From contig AGIQ01000007.1 in NCBI GenBank assembly GCA_000230935.2, forward strand, positions 62,001 through 126,000: DNA of 64,000 nt. The letters are read 5' to 3'. The notes beneath the pieces are model-generated. The model was not told the origin of the DNA, did no database searches, and was given only the letters and a program-made list of their open reading frames with translations. The number at the start of each line of letters is the position of its first letter. Positions within the stretch are counted from its first letter, which is position 1. This stretch comes from Mycolicibacterium rhodesiae JS60. GTDB taxonomy: Bacteria > Actinomycetota > Actinomycetes > Mycobacteriales > Mycobacteriaceae. The position numbers and the translations under genes were made by a program. Positions 32,055 to 40,027 of the stretch are shown here, one piece after another.

Positions 32055-33331
32055 GCGAGATCGAACTCCAGATGCAATTCGGTGAGCCCACGCAGGATGT
32101 AGGTGGGCACGTAGGTGTACCGGCGCGCGCCGGCGGGCCCGTGATGGTGCTCGCTGATCCGGATGTCGGTGGTGCGATCCAGCAGCCGCTCCAGCGCGAC
32201 CCGCGCCTCGGCACGCGCGAGGGGAGCACCCGGGCAGGTGTGGATGCCACGGCCGAACGCGATGTGCTGGCGGGCGTTCGAGCGCGCCGGATCGAAGGTG
32301 TTGGAATCGGTGAAGCGGCGCGGGTCGCGGTTGGCGGCGGCCTGGACGACCATCAGCGTGGACCCGGCCGGCACCTCGACACCGCCGAGGGTGACCGGTT
32401 CTTTGGAAAGCCGGAAGTCGCCCTTGACCGGGCTCTCGAAGCGCAGCGCCTCCTCGATGAAGTTGCTCACTCCTGACCGATCCGCCCGCAGCTGCGCCTG
32501 GAATTCGGGATTGTCGCCGAGAATCTGCAGCGCAGCACTGAGCAACCGCACGGTCGTCTCCTGACCCGCCGAGTACAGATTGGCGGCGACGCGGGCGACG
32601 TCGCCGGGATCGGGCACCGAGCCGTCGGGGAAGGTCGCTGCCGCCATCTCGGACAGCACGTCCCCGCGGGGGTTGGCGCGGCGGTCCTCGATGTAGGCGC
32701 TGAACTTGTCGTAGAGATACTCGAGCGGGGACTTGGCCAGGCTCTCGCCCTTGACGCTGCCGATGCCGCCGCCGTGGTGCGCGCCGCTGGCCATCTCCTT
32801 GACGAACTCGTCACGGTCCTTGTCGGGCACACCGAGCAGGTCGGCGATGATCATCAGCGTGAACGGCTGAGCGAAGCCTGCGATCAGCTCCCCGCCGGTG
32901 CCGACGAGGTAGTCGTCGAGCGCGCGGTCGACCATCGTCTCCATCGCGTCCTCGTTCTCCTTGAGACGCCTGGGCGTGATCAGCCGCATCAGCAGAGCGC
33001 GGTGATCGGTGTGCACCGGGGGATCCAGCGCGGGCAGCTGATCATTGAACGGCAGCTCATCGCGATGTGCGGCAATGAGTTCGGCGACGTCGTCGCGACC
33101 TTCGACCGGAACCGGGAAGCCGGGGAAAGGGCCGGTCACCGCGATGCAGGACGAGAAGCGGTCGGCGTCACCGGCGACCTCGGTGCACTCTTCCCAGCCG
33201 GTGACCATCCACACGCCCTTGTGCGGCTCCCGGGACACCGGGCAACGGGCCTGCAGCGCTTCCAGATAGGGATACGGATCGGCGACCACGTCGCGATCCA
33301 TGAAGAAGTTCACGCTATCGACATCAGTCAC
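32051..33331 (-). CDS. Cytochrome P450 (family not assigned)
   Basis: 426 residues. The I-helix motif is AGQETT, ExxR is in EEALRFESPV, and the heme loop is FGRGIHTCPGAPLARAE. The N-terminal DRDVVADPYPYLEALQARCPV and HTDHRALLMRLITPRRLKENE are typical class I bacterial P450 features. The gene is coupled to its own ferredoxin. It is divergent from a TetR gene, with repeated operator half-sites between, so it is probably a repressor-controlled inducible hydroxylase. I cannot name the CYP family or substrate. Confidence 0.85.
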   Translation of the reverse strand: MTDVDSVNFFMDRDVVADPYPYLEALQARCPVSREPHKGVWMVTGWEECTEVAGDADRFSSCIAVTGPFPGFPVPVEGRDDVAELIAAHRDELPFNDQLPALDPPVHTDHRALLMRLITPRRLKENEDAMETMVDRALDDYLVGTGGELIAGFAQPFTLMIIADLLGVPDKDRDEFVKEMASGAHHGGGIGSVKGESLAKSPLEYLYDKFSAYIEDRRANPRGDVLSEMAAATFPDGSVPDPGDVARVAANLYSAGQETTVRLLSAALQILGDNPEFQAQLRADRSGVSNFIEEALRFESPVKGDFRLSKEPVTLGGVEVPAGSTLMVVQAAANRDPRRFTDSNTFDPARSNARQHIAFGRGIHTCPGAPLARAEARVALERLLDRTTDIRISEHHHGPAGARRYTYVPTYILRGLTELHLEFDLA

Positions 33332-33362
33332 TGAGGAATCCCTTCATGGCGTCCCGACGCTG

Positions 33363-33421
33363 CCATACGATCGACTAGGAGAATGCTAGCCGATCGTATG
33401 GTAGATTACTAGTCGATCGTA
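33363..33421. promoter_or_regulatory. TetR operator array, three half-sites
   Basis: CCATACGATCGACTAG (33363-33378) and CTAGCCGATCGTATGG (33386-33401) form an inverted repeat, 15 of 16 pairs, with a 7-base spacer. A third copy, CTAGTCGATCGTA, follows at 33409-33421. The array fills the 112-base gap between the P450 start and the divergent TetR start, so it likely controls both. Confidence 0.7.
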
Positions 33422-33443
33422 AAGCTTGGCGAAGGGAGCGGCG

Positions 33444-34028
33444 ATGAGCGCAGTCGCAGTGGTCAGCACAGGACCAGCGCCCGACACCCGACAGCGGCTC
33501 ATCGACGCGGCCATTGCACTGTTCATCCGGCACAGCTTCGCCGGCACGTCGCTGCAGATGATCGCCGACGAGCTCGGGTTCACCAAAGCCGCTATCTACC
33601 ACCACTTTCGGACCCGCGAACAGCTCCTGACCGCGATCCTGGAGCCGATCATCGACAAGGTCGCCGCGGTGGTTGACGACGCCGAACAGCAGCGTGGTGT
33701 CCACGCCCGCGCCGAACGGATGATCAGCGGCTACGCCCGGCTGGCCGTCAAGAGTCCGATGCTGGTCTCGGTGCTGGCATCCGACCCGAGCGTGCACACC
33801 GTGTTGAAAGCCAATCGCGCGTGGACGCACATCATCGCGCGCCAGATGGCGCTTCTCGCCGACGTGCATCCGGGCCCCGAAGGGTTCATCCGAGCGCAGT
33901 TCGTGTTCGCCGGGATCGCCGGTTCGGCCGATCCCAAACGCGAGACCGACGACGAGTGGCTGCACGGCCAACTCCTCGAGGCCGGCCGACGCGCGCTGGG
34001 ACTGCGCACGCCTCGACGAACATCCTAG
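33444..34028 (+). CDS. TetR-family transcriptional regulator
   Basis: 194 residues from the ATG at 33444 (GAAGGGAG upstream). The HTH region (RQRLIDAAIALFIRHSFAGTSLQMIADELGFTKAAIYHHFRTREQLL) is canonical TetR. The C-terminal domain of about 130 residues is the ligand/dimer part. It is divergent from the P450-ferredoxin operon, with the operator array 23 bases before its start, so it probably represses both and responds to the P450 substrate. It is followed by an SDR gene after 60 bases. Confidence 0.85.
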   Translation: MSAVAVVSTGPAPDTRQRLIDAAIALFIRHSFAGTSLQMIADELGFTKAAIYHHFRTREQLLTAILEPIIDKVAAVVDDAEQQRGVHARAERMISGYARLAVKSPMLVSVLASDPSVHTVLKANRAWTHIIARQMALLADVHPGPEGFIRAQFVFAGIAGSADPKRETDDEWLHGQLLEAGRRALGLRTPRRTS

Positions 34029-34058
34029 TTTTGCAACACTTTTGGTTCAGGTTCAGCA

Positions 34059-34073
34059 GGCGGTCCGACCGCC
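34059..34073. promoter_or_regulatory. Perfect inverted repeat before the SDR gene
   Basis: GGCGGTC-C-GACCGCC is a 7-bp perfect repeat with one central base, 16 bases upstream of the GTG start and just ahead of the ribosome-binding site. It could be an operator or a 5' leader hairpin. Confidence 0.35.
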
Positions 34074-34088
34074 GGAAAGGGGACGCTG

Positions 34089-34808
34089 GTGTCCACCACG
34101 AAGACGGCATTGGTGACCGGTGGCGGTTCGGGGATCGGCGCGGCGATCGCCGACCGCCTGCGGGCCGACGGCTATAGCGTGGCCATCGTCGACCTGAATC
34201 CGACGGAATCCGACTTCTCCTACGTCGCCGATGTCACCGACCGCGCACAGATCGACGCCGCACTGGCCGAAATCCATGCCGCGCTGGGACCGGTCACCAT
34301 CCTGGTCAACGCCGCCGGCAAGGACAGCTTTCGCCGATTCCTCGACCTCACCTTCCAGGAGTGGCAACGGACCGTGGACATCAACCTGAACGGGGTCTTC
34401 CACACCATCCAGGCCGTGCTGCCCGACATGCTCGAGGCCGGCTGGGGCCGCATCGTCAACATCTCCTCGTCGAGCACCCACTCTGGTGTGCCGTACATGT
34501 CGGCCTATGTCGCGGCCAAGTCCGGCGTCAACGGCCTCACGAAAAGCCTTGCCCTGGAATACGGTCCGGCCGGCATCACGGTCAACGCCGTCCCGCCCGG
34601 CTTCGTCGACACGCCCATGCTGCGCAAGGCCGAAGCCCGCGGAAACATGGGTGACCTCCAGGCCACCATCGACGCCACACCGGTGCGCCGCATGGGCAAA
34701 CCCGAGGACATCGCTGCTGCCTGCGCGTTCTTCATCTCCGAAGAAGCCGGCTACATCACCGGCCAGATCCTCGGCGTCAACGGCGGCCGCAACACCTCGC
34801 CCGGTTAA
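34089..34808 (+). CDS. SDR family oxidoreductase (FabG-like)
   Basis: 239 residues from a GTG preceded by GGAAAGGGG. VTGGGSGIG (NAD(P) site), LVNAAG, the catalytic serine in NISSSS and YVAAKSG (Tyr/Lys) are all in place, with INLNGVF and the C-terminal GQILGVNGG of classical SDRs. It may act on a hydroxyacyl or steroid substrate together with the nearby P450, but proximity is the only basis. The stop overlaps the convergent gene by four bases. Confidence 0.85.
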   Translation: MSTTKTALVTGGGSGIGAAIADRLRADGYSVAIVDLNPTESDFSYVADVTDRAQIDAALAEIHAALGPVTILVNAAGKDSFRRFLDLTFQEWQRTVDINLNGVFHTIQAVLPDMLEAGWGRIVNISSSSTHSGVPYMSAYVAAKSGVNGLTKSLALEYGPAGITVNAVPPGFVDTPMLRKAEARGNMGDLQATIDATPVRRMGKPEDIAAACAFFISEEAGYITGQILGVNGGRNTSPG

Positions 34809-35473
34809 CCGGCCGGCTTGGTCGTCGTCGGAGTCACCGACGACGTCACCGTCACCGTGGTGGTGCTGACGGTCGTCGTCGCGCTCGACGAGGCGCTCGA
34901 CTGCGCGAAACTGGCTTCCTTGAACTCGATCCACGAATCCTTGTAGATCACGTCGTCGCCTGACGAGACCAGGATCTGGGTCGGTGAAACCGCATAGGTG
35001 ACACCGTCATTCGAGGCGACCAGCGTCCCGTCGGAGCTACGGGTGATGGGCAGGTGCAGGGGAGCGTTGTCGGACAGCCGCACGCCGCGGTACTCCAGTC
35101 CGCCGTCGCGGTTCACACAGATCACCACCAGCGATTTGGTGGTGCGGCCGTACGCCATCAGGGTCTGGTTCTCGTCGCAGCGCGCGAGGGTGTCGACGTA
35201 GCCAAGGGAGTCGGCTTGGTATGAAGCCGGCACGCCGGACGACGTCGTCGTTGCCGTTGTGGTGGCGGTCGTCGTCGCGGTCTCCGATGCCGACGTCGAC
35301 GGGGACGTCGTCAGTGTGGTGGGCGCCGCCTGCGCGACGGGCAGGGTGTCCGAGGCGCCCGTCGCCACGGTCACCCCGACCACCACCCCAACCGCCGCGA
35401 CAACGCCCCCGAGTCCCACCCACGGCAAAAATCTCGACGTCGGGGAGGCGCAGTGCGGATCGTGAGCTGGCAT
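34805..35473 (-). CDS. Membrane-anchored Ser/Thr-rich protein
   Basis: 222 residues. An N-terminal transmembrane helix (about 15-37) is followed by a Thr/Ser-rich segment (about 50-80), a globular part with two cysteines (ARCDENQ and VICVNRD) and a C-terminal Ser/Thr/Val-rich low-complexity region ending TPTTTKPAG. The Thr-rich parts look like mannosylated wall linkers of mycobacterial surface proteins. No known family. The next gene downstream is the convergent SDR. Confidence 0.65.
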   Translation of the reverse strand: MPAHDPHCASPTSRFLPWVGLGGVVAAVGVVVGVTVATGASDTLPVAQAAPTTLTTSPSTSASETATTTATTTATTTSSGVPASYQADSLGYVDTLARCDENQTLMAYGRTTKSLVVICVNRDGGLEYRGVRLSDNAPLHLPITRSSDGTLVASNDGVTYAVSPTQILVSSGDDVIYKDSWIEFKEASFAQSSASSSATTTVSTTTVTVTSSVTPTTTKPAG

Positions 35474-35538
35474 GAGCTAAGCGAACCACCTCACGCGACA
35501 ATTACCGTGCTGGTGCGACGGCGTTTCTCCCGGAGAAT

Positions 35539-36357
35539 TCAGCCGGCCGGTTCGATCGGTGTCGAGTCGTGGGTGAGGACCGCCCACAGCAGGCCTGCGG
35601 CCTGCCGGGCCTGGTCGGTCGGCACGATCGGCGACCCAGCAACCGGCTGCTCGGCCGGTGCGCCGCTGATGTGCTCGACCAGCGCCACCGCGAGCGAACG
35701 CAGCTTGACGTTCGATTCGTGACTGGCCCGGCGCAGCGTCGCCCACGCGGTGTCGGCATCGCAGGCCAGCCGGCCCATGATCGCGCCTTTGGCCTGCTCG
35801 ATGGCACCGCGCGACTGCAGCACCGCCAGCATGTCGGCGATCGCGGTGCCGTCGCCCTCGGCGCCTGCCGACACCATCGCCGCGGAGACCAGCTGCTCGT
35901 ATCCGATCAGGGTGTTCACCGTGCCGGCGCTGGCCGGCCGCTCGAGCACGCACGACAGCACCACCGTGCCGTCGGCCTTCCATACCCCGGGCACCGCGAC
36001 CGAGCCACGAACCTCGCGCCAGGCGGCGCTGTGTTCGGGTATCCGGGCTTCCATGGCCGGCAGGCTCAACTCCGGCCAGCGCTCGTCGGCCCACAGATCC
36101 AGGCTCAGCACCGGCATCTGATGCACGAATGCATCGACGACCGGGCCGCCGAGTCCCGACAGCTGGGCTTCGACGACCTCGCCGCCGTATCCGCGGGCGG
36201 CCATCAGGGTCATCTCGTCTTCGTCGAGGCGCCGGTCGTGCAGGGTGATCGCCAGCCCGATCGCTTCCGGCAGGTCGAGGTGCACGCGTTCGAGGATCCG
36301 TTCGAACAACTCACCCTGCTGGGATTCCTCGCGTGGATGGAACTCGGGGACAGGCAT
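35539..36357 (-). CDS. GAF-ANTAR RNA-binding regulator
   Basis: 272 residues. A GAF-like sensor domain (about 15-155) precedes an ANTAR domain at about 180-235 (LQSRGAIEQAKGAIMGRLACDADTAWATLRRASHESNVKLR). ANTAR domains bind paired stem-loops in leader RNA and prevent termination. It lies nine bases downstream of the STAS gene stop, so both form an operon, possibly in a stress-response phosphorelay. No target RNA motif was located. Confidence 0.85.
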   Translation of the reverse strand: MPVPEFHPREESQQGELFERILERVHLDLPEAIGLAITLHDRRLDEDEMTLMAARGYGGEVVEAQLSGLGGPVVDAFVHQMPVLSLDLWADERWPELSLPAMEARIPEHSAAWREVRGSVAVPGVWKADGTVVLSCVLERPASAGTVNTLIGYEQLVSAAMVSAGAEGDGTAIADMLAVLQSRGAIEQAKGAIMGRLACDADTAWATLRRASHESNVKLRSLAVALVEHISGAPAEQPVAGSPIVPTDQARQAAGLLWAVLTHDSTPIEPAG

Positions 36358-36366
36358 GATGCTGGC

Positions 36367-36678
36367 TCACTCCTTGGCGACGACGGTTGCCACGCGGTCC
36401 AGGCCGGAGATCGCCAGCAAGGTCCTGATCGGGCCCTCAGCGGCCACGATCATCGTCAGCGCGGTCGTGGCCGCCAGGGCGAACAGGGCACGCACCGCGG
36501 CGCTGTCGCAGTAGCTGACGGCGACGAGGTCGACGGTCAACATGGCGGAGTCCGCCGCCGCCTTGGCCATCACGTCCTGAAATTCGCCGACATTGGCCAG
36601 ATCGATCTCACCGGAGGCAATCACGTGCGGCGAGGCCGGATCTGCGACCACCGTGACCCGGAACTGGGCCTCTGCCAT
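36367..36678 (-). CDS. STAS-domain anti-sigma factor antagonist
   Basis: 103 residues from the ATG at 36678 (GAGGAG eight bases upstream). The STAS fold shows IASGEIDLANVGEF and LVAVSYCDSAAVRAL; in partner-switching antagonists the phosphorylated Ser sits in the D-S motif, here CDSAAV with Ser present. It would bind an anti-sigma kinase to release a sigma factor. The kinase is not in the window. Coupled with the downstream GAF-ANTAR gene. Confidence 0.82.
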   Translation of the reverse strand: MAEAQFRVTVVADPASPHVIASGEIDLANVGEFQDVMAKAAADSAMLTVDLVAVSYCDSAAVRALFALAATTALTMIVAAEGPIRTLLAISGLDRVATVVAKE

Positions 36679-36788
36679 CAGCGCAACTCCTCGAGCATCT
36701 CGACGGTGGTTCCCATCACGGTGGCGGCGACCGGCGACACGGTCAGCACAACTGTATGCCCGAGCCCGCGAGTCGTTGTCATCATCAT
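36678..36788 (-). CDS. Possible small ORF coupled to the STAS gene
   Basis: A 36-residue frame (starting at one of three tandem ATGs, 36788-36782) ends in a TGA overlapping the STAS ATG (TGATG). Its product RGLGHTVVLTVSPVAATVMG is hydrophobic in part. There is no strong ribosome site. It may be a leader peptide or noise. The remaining bases up to 37058 hold only upstream sequence of the next gene and no other gene I can support. Confidence 0.35.
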   Translation of the reverse strand: MMMTTTRGLGHTVVLTVSPVAATVMGTTVEMLEELR

Positions 36789-37058
36789 CGTCTCGGCAGC
36801 ACAAAAGGCAACACATGCCTTTGCCACGGAAAGTCTCCCGTCGTCCTCTTCACCCCCGACGACGCAATCGCCGCAGCTTAGCAAGCTTCGGCGCGGGCCG
36901 AGCGGTCGACGGCGGCAAATCTTGCGGGGCCGTCACAATCGGCGTTTACTCGCGTGCCTTTCCGGTTTCACCTCAAGCACACCTGCCACAGCCGTTAGGC
37001 TCAGCGCAGGGCCGGCGGGGGCACAGGGCCCGGCGGTAGAGAACTAGAGGGTGGATAG

Positions 37059-37502
37059 ATGCTCCGCGAAATCGTCATCGCAGCAGCCGTCGCAGGCACC
37101 GCGCTGGCAGTGGCGCCGGTTGCCGCCGCCGACGAGCCCCACGGGCCGTTCCCCGGCGATCCGCCGGGAATGAGCTACGAGGCCTACCTGAGCGCCCCGT
37201 GCTATCGCTGGGACCGGTTCGTGTTCGGCCGCGGCCCCGGTGGCGAGCCGTTGCAGTGCCGCTGGATTCCCGGGCAGTCCCCGATCGGGATGGACCGGCC
37301 GCCGGAGGGCGTCGGCTTCTGGGTGCTCTCACCCAAGATCTACGGCGTGCAAGCCGTCGGCTCGCCGTGCCCCGGGTCGCAAGCCGCGGCGCAGTCGCCC
37401 GATGGCCTGCCCATGCTGTGCCTGGGCGCGCGGGGCTGGCAGCCGGGATCCATGCATTCCGGCGACTGGGGCAACGGGAACGACTTCTACCCGGCCAGCT
37501 GA
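37059..37502 (+). CDS. Secreted hypothetical protein with four cysteines
   Basis: 147 residues with a signal peptide ending near residue 24 (PVAAADEP). GAGGGTGG lies before the ATG. The mature part is Gly/Pro/Trp-rich with cysteines at SAPCYRWDRF, LQCRWIPG, GSPCPGS and MLCLGARGW, suggesting two disulfides. It resembles other small exported mycobacterial proteins in this window in composition but I recognise no domain. A hairpin terminator follows. Confidence 0.7.
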   Translation: MLREIVIAAAVAGTALAVAPVAAADEPHGPFPGDPPGMSYEAYLSAPCYRWDRFVFGRGPGGEPLQCRWIPGQSPIGMDRPPEGVGFWVLSPKIYGVQAVGSPCPGSQAAAQSPDGLPMLCLGARGWQPGSMHSGDWGNGNDFYPAS

Positions 37503-37512
37503 GAAATGAAAA

Positions 37513-37540
37513 TGCCGCCGGGGCGAAAACCCTGGCGGCA
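37513..37540. terminator. Bidirectional terminator hairpin
   Basis: TGCCGCC and GGCGGCA form a 7-bp outer stem, extended inwards by GGG/CCC around a GCGAAAA-type loop. It lies between the convergent secreted-protein and nitronate monooxygenase genes. No U-run, as in mycobacterial intrinsic terminators. Confidence 0.7.
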
Positions 37541-37554
37541 CAATCACATCCGCT

Positions 37555-38682
37555 CTAGACCGACGCGTTGAGCTCCTCGAGCCGGCCGGTGGCCTCCAGA
37601 TACTCCTGCACCCAGCGCTGGATCACCGTGGACGTCTTCTCGACCTTGGTGAACTGACCGACGACCTGGCCGATCGGGTTGAACGCCACGTCGACGCTCT
37701 CGTTGGGGTACTTGTGCGTGGCGGCGACGGCCATGCCGGAAACCATGTACTGCAACGGCATTCCGAGCGGCTTGGGGTTGCCCTCCTTCTCCCATGCCTC
37801 GGTCCAGTCGTTGCGCAGCATGCGTGCGGGCTTGCCGGTGAACGAGCGGCTGCGCACGGTGTCGCGGCTCTCGGCCCTGGCGTAGGCGGCGTGCTGGACC
37901 TCGGTGTGCTCGGACTCCTCGACCATGACCCACTGCGAGCCGGTCCAGGCTCCCTGCGCACCCAGTGCGAGGGCGGCGGCGATCTGCTGGCCGCTACCGA
38001 TACCGCCGGCGGCCAGCACCGGCACCGGCGCCACCGCCTTGACAACCTGCGGCCACAGCACGATCGAGCCGATCTCGCCGCAGTGCCCGCCTGCCTCGCC
38101 GCCCTGGGCGATGATGATGTCCACGCCGGCTTCGGCGTGCTTCTTCGCCTGCGACGGCGACCCGCACAGCGCGGCGACCTTGCGGCCCTCGTCGTGGATG
38201 TGCTTGATCATCTCCGCGGGCGGGGTGCCCAGCGCGTTGGCGATCAGCGTGCACTTCGGGTGCTGGAGCGCGACCTCGACCTGCGGGGTGGCGGTCGCCT
38301 CGGTCCAGCCCAGCAGCTGCAGGGCATCGTCGTCGCTGTGCTCGACCGGCACACCGTGGTCAGCGAGGACCTTCTTGGCGAAGTCGATGTGCTCCTGCGG
38401 GACAAGGTCGTTCAGCGTCTTCTTCAGCACCTCGGGCGAGAGGTCCGTCGAATCCATGCCCTCGTACTTGTTGGGGATGACGATGTCGACGCCGTAGGTG
38501 TGGTCGCCGATGTTCTCGTCGATCCACTTCAGCTCGATCTCGAGTTGTTCGGGAGAGAAGCCGACCGCACCGAGGACACCGAAGCCGCCGGCCTTGCTGA
38601 CGGCGACGACGACGTCACGGCAATGGGTGAACGCGAAGATGGGGAACTCGATACCGAGCTCATCGCAGAGGGCAGTGTGCAT
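37555..38682 (-). CDS. Nitronate monooxygenase (2-nitropropane dioxygenase) family protein
   Basis: 375 residues, an FMN TIM barrel: FPIFAFTHCRDVVVAVSKAGGFGVLGAVG near the start, ALCGSPSQAKKHAEAGVDIIIAQGGEAGGHCG and VLAAGGIGSGQQIAAALALGAQGAW (the FMN phosphate site). Several mycobacterial proteins of this class act in lipid or steroid breakdown rather than nitronate oxidation. The size and position (between the chorismate mutase and cinA) parallel Rv1894c, from memory. A KstR-type site lies 36 bases upstream of the ATG, supporting a role in sterol or lipid catabolism. Confidence 0.85.
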   Translation of the reverse strand: MHTALCDELGIEFPIFAFTHCRDVVVAVSKAGGFGVLGAVGFSPEQLEIELKWIDENIGDHTYGVDIVIPNKYEGMDSTDLSPEVLKKTLNDLVPQEHIDFAKKVLADHGVPVEHSDDDALQLLGWTEATATPQVEVALQHPKCTLIANALGTPPAEMIKHIHDEGRKVAALCGSPSQAKKHAEAGVDIIIAQGGEAGGHCGEIGSIVLWPQVVKAVAPVPVLAAGGIGSGQQIAAALALGAQGAWTGSQWVMVEESEHTEVQHAAYARAESRDTVRSRSFTGKPARMLRNDWTEAWEKEGNPKPLGMPLQYMVSGMAVAATHKYPNESVDVAFNPIGQVVGQFTKVEKTSTVIQRWVQEYLEATGRLEELNASV

Positions 38683-38717
38683 GGAACCGGCTCCTTCAAG
38701 CGGGGGAGTAACCAGAC

Positions 38718-38731
38718 TGGAACGTGTTCTA
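38718..38731. promoter_or_regulatory. KstR-type operator upstream of the nitronate monooxygenase gene
   Basis: TGGAACGTGTTCTA fits TnnAACnnGTTnnA fully. It is 36 bases from the start codon, where a repressor would block the promoter. Confidence 0.75.
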
Positions 38732-38791
38732 GTTTAGTACGTCGGTGGTGCGCCATTTGCAGGTATCCGCCATCGGCGGGCTGACGAATGG

Positions 38792-39262
38792 CTATCGGCC
38801 CAGCCAGCCGAGCCAGAGCACCAGAAATACCAGCATGCTCACCCCGCACATGGCGTGGTCGCGATAGATCGCCCGGGCCAGCCGGGTCTGCTCGGCGGCG
38901 GTGTCGGTGCGCCGGCCCAACCGGACCGCGTTGGGCACGGTGCGCGCCAGCGCGAGCACGATCGGCCCGCCGGCCAGCACCGCCGAGATCCCGAGCAGCC
39001 AGCCCGGGCTGGCCCCGACGACCGCCTCGGCGGCCAGCACAGCGAGCAGGACGACCATCACGACGGCGATGAGACCGCCCATCGGCTGCGATGTCGTCGT
39101 GGCCCGGCGGTAGTAGGCGGCGATCGAGGCCAGCGCCGCTTCGGGAAGTTGCTCGACGCGACGGCCGTGCGAGCGGAGCTGGCTGTCGAAGATCAGATCC
39201 ATCCACAGCACCGCGAGCAGAAAACCGCTGCATGCGGTCAGTAGAGAAGTCAGCACACCCAT
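38792..39262 (-). CDS. Hypothetical four-helix membrane protein
   Basis: 156 residues from the ATG at 39262 (GGGCGGAG upstream). Four transmembrane segments: about 4-22, 60-82, 85-103 and 135-153. Between the first two lies a basic loop with QLRSHGRRVEQLPEAALASIAAYYRRATTTSQP, suggesting a DUF1772-like fold. Function unknown. It is 109 bases upstream of the nitronate monooxygenase start on the same strand. Confidence 0.7.
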   Translation of the reverse strand: MGVLTSLLTACSGFLLAVLWMDLIFDSQLRSHGRRVEQLPEAALASIAAYYRRATTTSQPMGGLIAVVMVVLLAVLAAEAVVGASPGWLLGISAVLAGGPIVLALARTVPNAVRLGRRTDTAAEQTRLARAIYRDHAMCGVSMLVFLVLWLGWLGR

Positions 39263-39332
39263 CGCGGCTCCGCCCTTGAACTCACGCAAAAAGGAGTAGC
39301 GTTTGATTGTCTGCTTTTAGCGGGGGTGCGCC

Positions 39333-39611
39333 ATGATTTACACGAAGCTGGCGTTGGTCGGTGTAGCCGCTGTGTCGCTGACGCTCGCCCCGGCCGGCAC
39401 TCCGCCGGCCGCTGCCGCACCCGCTTGCACCAACGGGGTCGTTCCGCTCAATCCGTACGTGGTGAACTGCGGCCTGCCGCCGCGCAAAACTCAGGTGATC
39501 GGCGCGGCCCCGGATGCCGGCGCGCTCATCGCGTGTCGCCACAACCCGATCTGCCTGTCGTATTACGTGAATTACCCGGGCACCCTCATCGTCCCGGGCT
39601 ATCGCCCCTAG
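39333..39611 (+). CDS. Small secreted hypothetical protein
   Basis: 92 residues with a signal peptide to about residue 29 (PPAAAAPAC). The mature part has four cysteines (PACTN, VNCGL, IACRHN, PICLSYY), likely two disulfides. A conserved-looking NPICLSYYVNYPG precedes the end. GGGGG lies before the ATG. The stop overlaps that of the convergent membrane protein gene by four bases. Confidence 0.65.
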   Translation: MIYTKLALVGVAAVSLTLAPAGTPPAAAAPACTNGVVPLNPYVVNCGLPPRKTQVIGAAPDAGALIACRHNPICLSYYVNYPGTLIVPGYRP

Positions 39612-39949
39612 GCCTTGGTACCGACGCGTCCGCCGACGACAAGTGAGCCGGCGGCCACCAGCACACCGATCACGGTCAGCGGGATGGACCACGCTCGGCG
39701 CTGCGACACCGCGGACTGGCACTGCGCCACGAAGTCGGTGTGCGGAACGATCTGGTTGAGAATCGGCACGTTGGCGACGATGCCCTTGTCGTTGGCTTCG
39801 CGCGCCGACGACAGGTCCGCCGAGACGGCATTGCCGCAGCCGATGCTGCCGCCGTTGCCGTCGGATGTGGATACCGGGACCAACAGCGAGACGACTCCGG
39901 CCACCAGCAGCACCGCACCCAGCAGAAGGATCACGCGCTTCACCGCCAT
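39608..39949 (-). CDS. Two-helix membrane protein
   Basis: 113 residues from ATG at 39949 (GGGAGG seven bases upstream). Transmembrane helices lie at about 5-25 and 86-106, with an outside loop containing two cysteines (IGCGNAVS and AQCQSAV). Topology and size match the aminopeptidase-like DUF-type membrane proteins common in mycobacteria, but no family is assigned. Confidence 0.7.
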   Translation of the reverse strand: MAVKRVILLLGAVLLVAGVVSLLVPVSTSDGNGGSIGCGNAVSADLSSAREANDKGIVANVPILNQIVPHTDFVAQCQSAVSQRRAWSIPLTVIGVLVAAGSLVVGGRVGTKA

Positions 39950-40027
39950 GTCCATGCCTCCCTTACGCACCCGTCGATATTCGGTCCTGGCTATCTACCC
40001 GGGCGTCACGGCGGCCAAACGCGCGCC

